Of a stretch of DNA of 23,770 nt, positions 6,413 through 13,381 are shown one piece after another (position 1 is the first letter of the stretch; every line of letters starts with the position of its first letter). The stretch lies in NCBI GenBank assembly GCA_016207365.1, contig JACQPU010000050.1, positions 1-23,770 of the forward strand. The letters run 5' to 3'. The stretch is from Ignavibacteriales bacterium (GTDB lineage: Bacteria; Bacteroidota; Ignavibacteria; UBA10030). The notes below the pieces were generated by a model. The model was not told the DNA's origin and made no database searches. It worked only from the letters and a program-made list of their open reading frames with translations. Both the position numbers and the translations under genes were made by a program.

Positions 6413-6964
6413 ATGCCATACTATCGGGTCGCGCGCCGCTATGCCGAGGCGTTGATGACCGCGGCAGAGGAACAGAAATCGTTCGATGCCGTGGTGTCGG
6501 ACATGCAATCCCTGGACCGCCTCCTGAAAGATTCCCGCGAGTTCGGACTCTTTCTGAAAAGTCCGGTGATTAGCTCCGAAAAGAAAAAGAATGTGATTCA
6601 GGAGGTCTTCAAAAAGAAGCTGTCGGCACTGACGGTCAGTTTTCTGGACCTGATGGCGGAGAAAGGACGTGAAGGCCTTCTTGCCGATATACTCCAGCAG
6701 TTCTTTGTGCTGAGAGATGAACGATTGGGAATCGTCAGTGTGGACGTAAAAGCGGCGGTTGAATTGTCGGATGACCAGCGTGAACGCATCCGCAGGAAAT
6801 TTGAACGACTCACGCAGAAGAATGTGCGGTTGGCGTTCAGCCTTGACAACCAGGTAAAAGGGGGATTCGTGGCGCGGATCGGCGATACGATGTTCGATGC
6901 GAGCGTCCGGCGTCAGCTGGAACTGCTCCGCAAGAAGTTTCGTGGTGGAAACGGAATGAACTAG
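6413..6964 (+). CDS. atpH: F-type ATP synthase subunit delta
   Basis: This is a 183-residue OSCP/delta protein. The helical N-terminal domain starts RVARRYAEALMTAAEEQKSF, and the C-terminal part has VKAAVELSDDQRERIRRKFE and the conserved end VKGGFVARIGDTMFDASVRR with QLELLRKKF. Role: caps the F1 head and ties it to the b stalk. It starts at ATG 6413, 19 bases after atpF. It is followed by an 81-base spacer before atpA that holds a repeat element. That is unusual inside an atp operon whose other internal junctions are tight. Confidence 0.96.
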   Translation: MPYYRVARRYAEALMTAAEEQKSFDAVVSDMQSLDRLLKDSREFGLFLKSPVISSEKKKNVIQEVFKKKLSALTVSFLDLMAEKGREGLLADILQQFFVLRDERLGIVSVDVKAAVELSDDQRERIRRKFERLTQKNVRLAFSLDNQVKGGFVARIGDTMFDASVRRQLELLRKKFRGGNGMN

Positions 6965-7022
6965 CGGTTTCAGGTTTCATGTTCCAGGCCGGATCAGAAC
7001 GTGAAATTGGAACCTGAACCTG
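6965..7022. repeat. Mirror-symmetric palindrome inside the atp operon, CAGGTTY words
   Basis: The atpH/atpA spacer divides into words of 6, 7, 7 and 6 bases (6965-6990), a 6-base centre (6991-6996), and mirrored words of 6, 7, 7 and 6 on the other strand (6997-7022). Paired words, each in its own 5'-3' sense, are CAGGTTT with CAGGTTC and CATGTTC with CAATTTC. As part of the operon transcript it would form an imperfect hairpin ending about 11 bases before the atpA ribosome site (AAAGGAT, 7034-7040). No terminator-like T run follows. Confidence 0.68.
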
Positions 7023-7045
7023 ATAGGTTTAACAAAGGATCAATT

Positions 7046-8605
7046 ATGGCAGAAGTGAGACCAGACGAGGTTTCTGCGGTACTCCGGAGGCAGTTGTCCG
7101 GATTCGAAAAAGAGGTCGATGTCTATGACGTCGGCACCGTATTGCAGGTTGGCGACGGTATTGCCCGCATCTACGGACTGTCGAAGGTCATGGCAAGCGA
7201 GTTGGTCGAGTTCCCTGGGAACACCTTCGGCATGGCCCTGAACCTCGAGGAAGACAATGTGGGATGCGTAATTTTCGGTGAAAGCAACCACATCAAGGAA
7301 GGCGACATTGTCAAACGGACCGGACGTGTGGCCTCCATGAAGGTGGGTGATGCCATGCTTGCCCGCGTCATCAATCCTCTCGGAGAACCTCTCGACGGCA
7401 AAGGTCCGATCAAAACAGACAAGGTCCTTCCGATTGAGCGAAAGGCACTTGGCGTCATCCAGCGCCAGCCTGTAAAAGAGCCGCTGCAAACCGGTATTAA
7501 GGCCGTTGATGGCATGACGCCTATCGGCCGTGGGCAGCGTGAGCTGATCATTGGAGACCGGCAGACGGGTAAAACAGCAATTGCGATCGACACGATCATT
7601 AATCAGAAATACACTCACACAGAGAGGGCGCGTAAAGAAGGCGTGAAGCCAGTGTTCTGCATTTACGTGGCGATCGGCCAAAAAGGCTCCACTGTGGCGC
7701 AGGTCGTGAGCAAGCTTGAAGAGGAAGGTGCGATGGACTACACCACGGTCATCGCCGCGTCGGCAAGCGATCCGGCTCCCACGCAGTTTGTCGCCCCGTA
7801 CGCGGGCGCAACGCTCGGAGAGTCCTTCCGCGACAGCGGACGGCATGCCCTGGTGATCTATGATGACCTTACAAAGCAGGCGCAGGCGTACCGGCAGATG
7901 TCTCTCCTCCTTCGCCGTCCCCCGGGACGGGAAGCATATCCCGGCGATGTGTTCTATCTCCATTCCCGCTTGCTCGAGCGCGCATCAAAGCTCAGCGAGG
8001 AGCTTGGCGGAGGCAGCCTCACCGCGCTGCCAATCATCGAGACCCAGGCAGGAGGCGTGTCGGCGTACATTCCGACCAATGTCATTTCGATCACGGACGG
8101 TCAGATCTATCTTGAATCCAGCCTGTTCAACTCCGGCATTCGACCCGCGATCAACGTCGGTATCTCGGTGTCGCGCGTCGGCGGGAATGCCCAAATCAAG
8201 GCCATGAAAAAGGTGGCCGGCCGTCTGAGAATCGAGCTGGCCCAGTATCGTGAGCTTGAGGCATTCGCCAAGTTCGGCTCCGATCTGGACAAGGCCACTC
8301 AGCAGCAACTGCGCCGCGGGTCCCGGCTCGTCGAGCTGCTGAAGCAGGATCAATACGCACCGATGCCGGTCGAACAACAGGTGGTGTCGATATTTGCCGG
8401 CACCAACGGGTACTTCGATGAAATTCCGCTCGAAGATGTTCGTCGCTGCGAGAAAGAGTTTCATGAGACGCTCGGATTAAAGCACAGCAGTCTCATGACG
8501 GCGATAGCAGAGCACAAGGAAATCACGAAGGAGATCGAGGAGCGTCTGCACGCCATTTCCAAAGAATTCTTTGCAAAGTTCAAGGTGGCTCCAAAGCCGG
8601 CATAA
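7046..8605 (+). CDS. atpA: F-type ATP synthase subunit alpha
   Basis: This is a 519-residue subunit from ATG 7046. The frame is open from 7001, but those 15 codons translate the repeat, and MAEVRPDEVSAVLRRQL is the usual alpha start. AAAGGAT lies just upstream. The nucleotide domain has the Walker A GDRQTGKT (170-177) and the later ALVIYDDLTKQA. The C-terminal domain has FAKFGSDLDKATQQQLRRG. Alpha carries the non-catalytic nucleotide site and forms the alpha3-beta3 ring in the cytoplasm. The partner beta gene is not in the window. Confidence 0.98.
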   Translation: MAEVRPDEVSAVLRRQLSGFEKEVDVYDVGTVLQVGDGIARIYGLSKVMASELVEFPGNTFGMALNLEEDNVGCVIFGESNHIKEGDIVKRTGRVASMKVGDAMLARVINPLGEPLDGKGPIKTDKVLPIERKALGVIQRQPVKEPLQTGIKAVDGMTPIGRGQRELIIGDRQTGKTAIAIDTIINQKYTHTERARKEGVKPVFCIYVAIGQKGSTVAQVVSKLEEEGAMDYTTVIAASASDPAPTQFVAPYAGATLGESFRDSGRHALVIYDDLTKQAQAYRQMSLLLRRPPGREAYPGDVFYLHSRLLERASKLSEELGGGSLTALPIIETQAGGVSAYIPTNVISITDGQIYLESSLFNSGIRPAINVGISVSRVGGNAQIKAMKKVAGRLRIELAQYRELEAFAKFGSDLDKATQQQLRRGSRLVELLKQDQYAPMPVEQQVVSIFAGTNGYFDEIPLEDVRRCEKEFHETLGLKHSSLMTAIAEHKEITKEIEERLHAISKEFFAKFKVAPKPA

Positions 8606-8608
8606 ATC

Positions 8609-9505
8609 ATGGCGACCCTGAGGGAAATCCGAAGCCGGATCGGCGGCATTAAGAATACGCAGAAAATCACCAAGGCGATGAAGATGGTGGCAGCCGCAAA
8701 GCTGCGACGGGCGCAGGAGGGGATCGTCGCGGCGCGCCCGTATGCGCGAAAAATCAACGAGCTCCTCCGGCATCTTGTCACGCAGGTCGATCCCTCACTG
8801 AACCCGCTTCTCAGACCCCGTGAGGCCCGGCGGGTTGCCTGCATTGTGGTAACGGCTGACCGCGGATTATGTGGAGCGTTTAATGCAAACATCATCAAGG
8901 CTGCAGAACAGGAAGTGCGGACGACCTATGCAGCCCAGTTTGCGGATCATCACGGATTGAAGCTTATACCGGTTGGAAAGAAGGGATTCGAGTATTTCAA
9001 GAAGCGTGATTATGAGCTCTACGCGAAACACGTGGGGATTTTTTCGAATCTTGATTTCAATGTTGCTCGCGGTATTGTGGCAGAAGTGACCGAAGGGTAC
9101 CTCAAGGGGGACTTTGACAAGGTGGTCGTGATCTACAATGAGTTCAAATCCGTTATTCAGCAGCGCATCATTATAGAACAGCTTCTTCCGATTCCTCCTG
9201 AAGACGTTGCCGCAGACCACACACAGCCGCTTTCACAGGTGGAGTACATTTACGAGCCGTCCAGCAAGGAAATTATTGATGCGCTTGTTCCGAAACATCT
9301 GAATTTTCAGATGTGGCGTATCCTGCTTGAATCCAATGCCGCCGAGCAGGGGGCCAGGATGTCGGCTATGGATAATGCGACAGAAAACGCAAAGGACCTG
9401 CTGCGTGAGCTGACGTTGTCCTTCAACAACGCCCGCCAGGCCGCCATCACCAAGGAACTTCTGGAAATCGTCAGCGGCGCGGAAGCGCTCAGGAAAGCGG
9501 GTTAA
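8609..9505 (+). CDS. atpG: F-type ATP synthase subunit gamma
   Basis: This is a 298-residue central-shaft subunit. It begins with the near-invariant ATLREIRSRIGGIKNTQKIT and KAMKMVAAAKLRRAQ, has VVTADRGLCGAFNANI (about 87-102), and ends with the conserved SAMDNATENAKDLL segment, with FNNARQAAITKELLEIVSGA at the C-terminus. It starts three bases after the atpA stop. It is the last gene of this atp cluster: a strong terminator follows at 9525, and the beta and epsilon genes that follow gamma in many bacteria are absent, as in other Chlorobi/Bacteroidetes-type genomes where they form a separate unit. Confidence 0.97.
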   Translation: MATLREIRSRIGGIKNTQKITKAMKMVAAAKLRRAQEGIVAARPYARKINELLRHLVTQVDPSLNPLLRPREARRVACIVVTADRGLCGAFNANIIKAAEQEVRTTYAAQFADHHGLKLIPVGKKGFEYFKKRDYELYAKHVGIFSNLDFNVARGIVAEVTEGYLKGDFDKVVVIYNEFKSVIQQRIIIEQLLPIPPEDVAADHTQPLSQVEYIYEPSSKEIIDALVPKHLNFQMWRILLESNAAEQGARMSAMDNATENAKDLLRELTLSFNNARQAAITKELLEIVSGAEALRKAG

Positions 9506-9524
9506 GAGCAAGCAGGGAATCAAG

Positions 9525-9567
9525 AAAACCGCTGTTGGGAAGAGTCCCGGCAGCGGTTTTGTTTTTG
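9525..9567 (+). terminator. Intrinsic terminator of the atp operon
   Basis: AAAACCGCTG (9525-9534) pairs perfectly with CAGCGGTTTT (9551-9560). The stem extends inwards by two G-T pairs and GGGA/TCCC to an AGAG tetraloop (9541-9544), 16 pairs in all. The run TTTTGTTTTTG (9557-9567) follows. It begins 20 bases after the atpG stop. Confidence 0.93.
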
Positions 9568-9575
9568 CGGGTTTA

Positions 9576-9606
9576 TTGATTACGGCTCCTTTTTTTCTTA
9601 CCTTTA
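9576..9606 (+). promoter_or_regulatory. Candidate Bacteroidota-type promoter for ffh and the rpsP block
   Basis: TTG (9576-9578), 20 bases, then TACCTTTA (9599-9606), matching TAnnTTTG except at the last base. It sits directly after the atp terminator and 30 bases before the ffh ATG, where a new transcript must begin. Confidence 0.55.
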
Positions 9607-9635
9607 AAATCCCCTAAAAAGGCTTGTTTTTGGAT

Positions 9636-10952
9636 ATGTTCCAGACCCTCAGTGAAAAACTAGAAGCCGTATTCAAGAAGCTCCGCGGCCACGGCAAGAT
9701 TACAGAAGCCAATGTCGCCGAGTCCCTGAGGGAAGTGCGTCGTGTATTGCTCGACGCAGACGTCAATCTTAACGTCGCCAAGGAGTTCGTTGAAAACGTC
9801 CAGCGCCGCGCGGTAGGTCAGGAGGTTCTGGCCAGCATTACACCCGGTCAGCAGATTGTCAAAATCATTCACGATGAGATGGTTAAACTGCTGGGGGTGT
9901 CCAAGGCGGATATTGCCGAAGCCCACGAACCACCAACGGTTGTTTTGGTCGCAGGGTTGCAGGGATCGGGTAAAACAACGTTTTCCGCCAAACTCGCCCG
10001 TTTGCTGAAGAGCAAGGGACGCAACCCACTCCTGGTCGCGGCCGATGTACACCGTCCGGCCGCCGTGCATCAACTCGTTTCGCTCGGCAAACAAACGGAA
10101 ATTCCGGTCTATTCCGAGGTCGGAAACGATGCAGTGGGGATCGCAGTTCGCTCGCTTGATTTTGCCCGTAAGAACGTGCGGGACACGGTCATCATCGACA
10201 CGGCGGGACGGATGCACGTGGACGATGCGATGATGAACGAAATCGCGCAAATCAAGGAGCAAACCCGCCCACACGAGATTCTGTTTGTGGCGGATGCGAT
10301 GACGGGCCAGGACGCGGTGAATGCGGCGAAGGCGTTCCACGACCGCCTGGATTTTAACGGTATCGTGCTGACCAAGCTGGATGGCGATGCCCGCGGCGGC
10401 GCCGCGTTGTCCATCCGCGCAGTGGTCCGGAAGGCCATCAAGTTTGTCGGCGTGGGCGAAAAACTGGACGCTCTGGAGCCGTTCTATCCCGAGCGAATCG
10501 CCTCCCGTATTCTCGGTATGGGCGATATTGTCGGCCTGGTCGAGAAAGCTCAGGAACAGGTCGATCAGGAGAAGGCCGTTAGACTCGGCGAAAAGCTGCG
10601 AACGGCACAATTTACGCTTGAAGATTTTCTGGACCAGCTTCGGGAGATTAGGAAAATGGGGCCGTTGGAACAGGTGCTCGGAATGATTCCCGGAATAAAC
10701 AAGCTTCCTGCCGGTGCGCAGGTGGACGACAAAGCGCTTGTGCAGACGGAGGCAATTATCCAGTCCATGACAACCGAGGAGCGCCAAAAGCCGTCGGTGA
10801 TCAACGGAAGCCGGCGCAGGCGCATTGCCATGGGAAGCGGTACAACGGTACAAGATGTGAATCGTCTGCTGAAGCAATTTGAGGACATGCGGAAAATGAT
10901 GAAGAAACTGTCAAGAGGAAATTTCAGAAGGGCCATCACCAGTATCCACTAG
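9636..10952 (+). CDS. ffh: Signal recognition particle protein Ffh (SRP54)
   Basis: This is a 438-residue GTPase from ATG 9636 (MFQTLSEKLEAVFKKLRGHG). In-frame TTG codons at 9624 and 9630 are alternatives adding four or two residues. The N domain is followed by the G domain with P-loop GLQGSGKTT (107-115), IIDTAGRMHVDD, TKLDGDARGGAALS and RILGMGDIVGLVEKA. The methionine-rich M domain contains SRRRRIAMGSGTTVQDVNRL, the 4.5S RNA-binding helix-turn-helix, and MRKMMKKLS. Role: with 4.5S RNA it binds signal sequences at the ribosome and delivers them to FtsY and SecYEG. It probably leads a transcript through rpsP to rplS, with the octamer repeat in between. Confidence 0.98.
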   Translation: MFQTLSEKLEAVFKKLRGHGKITEANVAESLREVRRVLLDADVNLNVAKEFVENVQRRAVGQEVLASITPGQQIVKIIHDEMVKLLGVSKADIAEAHEPPTVVLVAGLQGSGKTTFSAKLARLLKSKGRNPLLVAADVHRPAAVHQLVSLGKQTEIPVYSEVGNDAVGIAVRSLDFARKNVRDTVIIDTAGRMHVDDAMMNEIAQIKEQTRPHEILFVADAMTGQDAVNAAKAFHDRLDFNGIVLTKLDGDARGGAALSIRAVVRKAIKFVGVGEKLDALEPFYPERIASRILGMGDIVGLVEKAQEQVDQEKAVRLGEKLRTAQFTLEDFLDQLREIRKMGPLEQVLGMIPGINKLPAGAQVDDKALVQTEAIIQSMTTEERQKPSVINGSRRRRIAMGSGTTVQDVNRLLKQFEDMRKMMKKLSRGNFRRAITSIH

Positions 10953-11016
10953 ATCATTACATCACCACATCGCCACATCATTACATCACTACATCATACC
11001 ATTATTTCATCATCTC
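10953..11016. repeat. Degenerate octamer tandem repeat after ffh
   Basis: Starting at the base after the ffh stop codon, eight successive 8-base units run with the pattern ATCAYYAC. Unit one, ATCATTAC (10953-10960), recurs exactly as unit four (10977-10984); units two and five are ATCACCAC and ATCACTAC. The last three units decay (ATCATACC, ATTATTTC, ATCATCTC), and a half unit ATTC follows to 11020. There is no mirrored arm. It ends eight bases before the rpsP Shine-Dalgarno (AGGAG, 11025-11029). Confidence 0.85.
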
Positions 11017-11035
11017 ATTCTTCCAGGAGTTCCAC

Positions 11036-11470
11036 GTGGTCAAGTTACGGTTACGCAGGGCAGGTAAGAAGAAGCATCCGTTCTATAAGGTCGTCGCGGC
11101 GGACATGCGCTCACCCAGGGATGGACGTTACATTGAGGCGGTCGGAAGTTACGATCCGCAAAAGCATCCGCCAGAACTGAAATTCAGGGATGAGCGGATC
11201 CTGTACTGGCTTCGCAAGGGTGCGCAGCCGACCGATACGGTCCGCTCACTGTTTCGCAGATCCGGTATCTGGCTCCGGTGGACCCTTTTGAAACGCGGCG
11301 TTGAAGAGTCGGTAATGCAAAAAATCATCGAGCGCTGGAGCATGCAGCAGCAGGACAGGGCGAAAAGGGACGCCGACCGCAAGGCGCGTCAGACTGAGCG
11401 GAAGAAAAAGGCCGCAAAGGAACAGCCCAAAGCGGAGGCGGCGGTAGCGGAAGCCCCGGCCGGTCAATAG
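11036..11470 (+). CDS. rpsP: 30S ribosomal protein S16 with a long charged tail
   Basis: This is a 144-residue protein. The first 85 or so residues are S16: VKLRLRRAGKKKHPFYKVVA, DMRSPRDGRYIEAVGSYDP, then ERILYWLRKGAQPTDTVRSL. The usual length is 80-90. The extra stretch from about residue 105 is Lys/Ala/Glu/Arg-rich (TERKKKAAKEQPKAEAAVAE) and without fold signals; such tails occur in several Bacteroidota-related groups. Role: early-binding 16S rRNA protein of the small subunit. The start is GTG 11036, fixed by AGGAG at 11025-11029. It opens the conserved rpsP-khpA-rimM-trmD-rplS order. A 111-base spacer follows that contains no gene I can support. Confidence 0.97.
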   Translation: MVKLRLRRAGKKKHPFYKVVAADMRSPRDGRYIEAVGSYDPQKHPPELKFRDERILYWLRKGAQPTDTVRSLFRRSGIWLRWTLLKRGVEESVMQKIIERWSMQQQDRAKRDADRKARQTERKKKAAKEQPKAEAAVAEAPAGQ

Positions 11471-11581
11471 ATTTCCGTTCTGTAGGTACGATGACGTCGC
11501 GGAGAAGCAGTTTCGATCCAGGGTGGTGAGAGAAGGGTTCCGGGTTAGGGTAATCCTTCAAGCAGGACAGGAGGTGGAACG

Positions 11582-11812
11582 ATGAAGGAGTTCGTCGAGT
11601 TCATTGCAAAGCATCTCGTAGATCGTCCCGAAGCCGTTTCGATTGAAACGGAGGACCGGGAAGGAACCCTGGTGCTAAAACTGAAAGTGAGCGAAAGTGA
11701 CGTGGGAAAGATCATCGGAAAAAGCGGACGAACCGCATCAGCCGTACGAACACTCCTGCGCGCGGTGGCTGCAAAGGAAGGAAAACGGGCCATCCTCGAC
11801 ATTGTGGGGTGA
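11582..11812 (+). CDS. khpA: KhpA-type single KH-domain RNA-binding protein
   Basis: This is a 76-residue protein that is almost entirely one KH domain. LVLKLKVSESDVGKIIGKSG carries the GKSG loop (46-49) that grips RNA, followed by RTASAVRTLLRAVAAKEGKR. Family role: a small RNA chaperone (KhpA/YlqC) that partners with KhpB in several bacteria and affects cell-wall and translation genes. The position between rpsP and rimM is its classical one. AGGAGG (11569-11574) lies just before ATG 11582. rimM starts ten bases after its stop. Confidence 0.95.
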   Translation: MKEFVEFIAKHLVDRPEAVSIETEDREGTLVLKLKVSESDVGKIIGKSGRTASAVRTLLRAVAAKEGKRAILDIVG

Positions 11813-11822
11813 GGATCGACCG

Positions 11823-12323
11823 ATGATCGCTGTCGCCAGGATTACCAAAAGCGTCGGTTTGAAGGGGGAGGTTGTGGTTTCGATCCTGGGTGAACACCTG
11901 GAGCGGCTGAACGATGTGAAAACGGTGGCAGTGGGGAAAACGGCTGCTGAAACGCAGATCCTGACCATTGAGGCGGTTGCGACCAGAAACGGACGTACCG
12001 TGGTAAAGTTTTCGGACGTGGAGAGCAGGAACGAAGCAGAGGCATTGAAGAACTTGTGGCTTTTTGTGGACGATGAACAAAGTGTAAGACCCGGCCCCGG
12101 GTCGTACTTCGTGCATGACATCATCGGTCTTGCCGTTGAGTCGGACGATGGGCGAGTCCTGGGAACTTTGAAGGACGTTGCGAATCTTCCCGCAGGCGAT
12201 GTGTGGATCGTTGAGACTCGTGAGGGAGATGTGATGATTCCCGCCGTTAAAGAGTTTGTGAGAAACGTTGACCTCAAGGGTGGGAAAATTGTGATTCACG
12301 TGATCGAGGGGCTTGTGAAGTGA
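11823..12323 (+). CDS. rimM: Ribosome maturation factor RimM
   Basis: This is a 166-residue protein from ATG 11823. The same frame is open from 11697, but that part overlaps khpA in another frame and is not family sequence. The N-terminal domain has MIAVARITKSVGLKGEVVV, the usual RimM opening. The C-terminal PRC-barrel domain starts with YFVHDIIGLAVESDDGRVLG and ends with the IPAVKEFVRNVDL segment. Role: binds S19 and helps the 30S head (16S rRNA 3' domain) to mature. The next gene, trmD, follows after ten bases. Confidence 0.96.
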   Translation: MIAVARITKSVGLKGEVVVSILGEHLERLNDVKTVAVGKTAAETQILTIEAVATRNGRTVVKFSDVESRNEAEALKNLWLFVDDEQSVRPGPGSYFVHDIIGLAVESDDGRVLGTLKDVANLPAGDVWIVETREGDVMIPAVKEFVRNVDLKGGKIVIHVIEGLVK

Positions 12324-12333
12324 AGGATGGATT

Positions 12334-13020
12334 ATGCGGATAGACATTGTAACAGGCCTGCCCGGATTGCTTGTGAGTCCGCTTGAGGAAAGCATCGTCC
12401 GGCGGGCGCAGGAAAAAGGACTCGTGGAAATCCATGTCCACAACCTGCGGGACTACGCCCATGACAAGCACAGGTCCATCGACGATACGCCGTATGGTGG
12501 TGGCTCGGGGATGATTCTCAAGCCGGAGCCGATTTTCGAGTGTCTTGAAGGATTGAAGGAGGAGCGGAACTACGACGATATTGTTTTTATGAGTCCCGAG
12601 GGTGGGAGGCTCACACAGAACGTTGCCAACGAGCTCTCGCTGAGAAGCAATCTGATTGTCCTCTGCGGCCATTACAAAGGAATCGATGACCGCGTGCGCC
12701 AATCGTTGATCACCCGCGAGATTTCCATCGGCGACTATGTGCTCACCGGCGGCGAACTTGCCGCTGCGGTGCTCGTGGATGCAGTCGTCCGGTTGATCCC
12801 CGGTGTCCTCAATGCGAGCGAATCAGCGCTGACGGACTCGTTTCAGGACGGCCTGTTGGGCTATCCGGAATACACGCGTCCGGCCGAGTTCCGCGGCATG
12901 AAGGTGCCTGAAGAGCTTCTTTCCGGCGACCATAACCGAATCGAACTGTGGAGAGAGGAACAGCGTCAGAAGCGGACACGGGAACGAAGGAAGGATTTGT
13001 TGGAATCACGGCACGAATAA
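12334..13020 (+). CDS. trmD: tRNA (guanine-N1-)-methyltransferase TrmD
   Basis: This is a 228-residue SPOUT methyltransferase. Conserved segments are RSIDDTPYGGGSGMILKPEP (48-67), the knot strands CGHYKGIDDRV (111-121) and EISIGDYVLTGGELAA (129-144), and the catalytic Asp168 in TDSFQDG, with GYPEYTRP (176-183). It transfers methyl from S-adenosylmethionine to N1 of G37 in tRNAs, preventing +1 frameshifts. All motifs are intact. It ends 19 bases before rplS. Confidence 0.98.
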   Translation: MRIDIVTGLPGLLVSPLEESIVRRAQEKGLVEIHVHNLRDYAHDKHRSIDDTPYGGGSGMILKPEPIFECLEGLKEERNYDDIVFMSPEGGRLTQNVANELSLRSNLIVLCGHYKGIDDRVRQSLITREISIGDYVLTGGELAAAVLVDAVVRLIPGVLNASESALTDSFQDGLLGYPEYTRPAEFRGMKVPEELLSGDHNRIELWREEQRQKRTRERRKDLLESRHE

Positions 13021-13039
13021 GAATGATTTGGAGACAGCA

Positions 13040-13381
13040 ATGGACAAAATGAAACTCATCGAAGCGACGCAGCAGAAGAAGGACATTCCGGCCTTCAAAA
13101 CCGGCGATACCGTCAATGTGCACGTGCGCGTGGTGGAAGGTGACAAGGAGCGCATCCAGCAGTTTCAGGGCGTCGTCATCAGCCGCCGCGGATCGGGGAT
13201 CAATGAAACGTTTACCGTCCGGAAGGTCTCGGATGGCGTCGGTGTCGAGAGAATTTTTCCGCTTCATTCACCGCGCCTCGCACGCATCGAAAAAATCAAG
13301 GATGGTCGCGTGAGGCGAGCCAAGTTGTATTATCTCCGCGATCTGGCGTCGAAGGCGGTTACGCAGAAAACCACCGCGTAA
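13040..13381 (+). CDS. rplS: 50S ribosomal protein L19
   Basis: This is a 113-residue protein with the full L19 pattern: IPAFKTGDTVNVHVRVVEGD, KERIQQFQGVVISRRG, ETFTVRKVSDGVGVERIFPL and VRRAKLYYLRD. Role: sits at the 30S-50S interface. I prefer ATG 13040, preceded by GGAG (13030-13033); TTG 13028 and ATG 13049 are in-frame alternatives. Its stop overlaps the following ATG (TAATG), so the MqnA-like gene could be read from the same transcript. Confidence 0.97.
   Translation: MDKMKLIEATQQKKDIPAFKTGDTVNVHVRVVEGDKERIQQFQGVVISRRGSGINETFTVRKVSDGVGVERIFPLHSPRLARIEKIKDGRVRRAKLYYLRDLASKAVTQKTTA

Noticed and set aside
9624..9635. TTG starts of ffh four or two codons before the ATG
   Set aside because: ATG 9636 gives the usual Ffh start (MFQTLSEKL); the TTG options cannot be fully excluded but add nothing conserved.
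9660..10877. A 405-codon open frame on the minus strand opposite ffh
   Set aside because: It is the antisense of a clearly coding, fully conserved ffh; the translation has no recognisable domain. Similar shadows lie opposite atpA (7040-7963), the OmpP1-like gene (21859-22728) and the acylase (22823-23602).
10953..11016. CRISPR-like array
   Set aside because: The units are 8 bases without spacers, and no cas gene is present.
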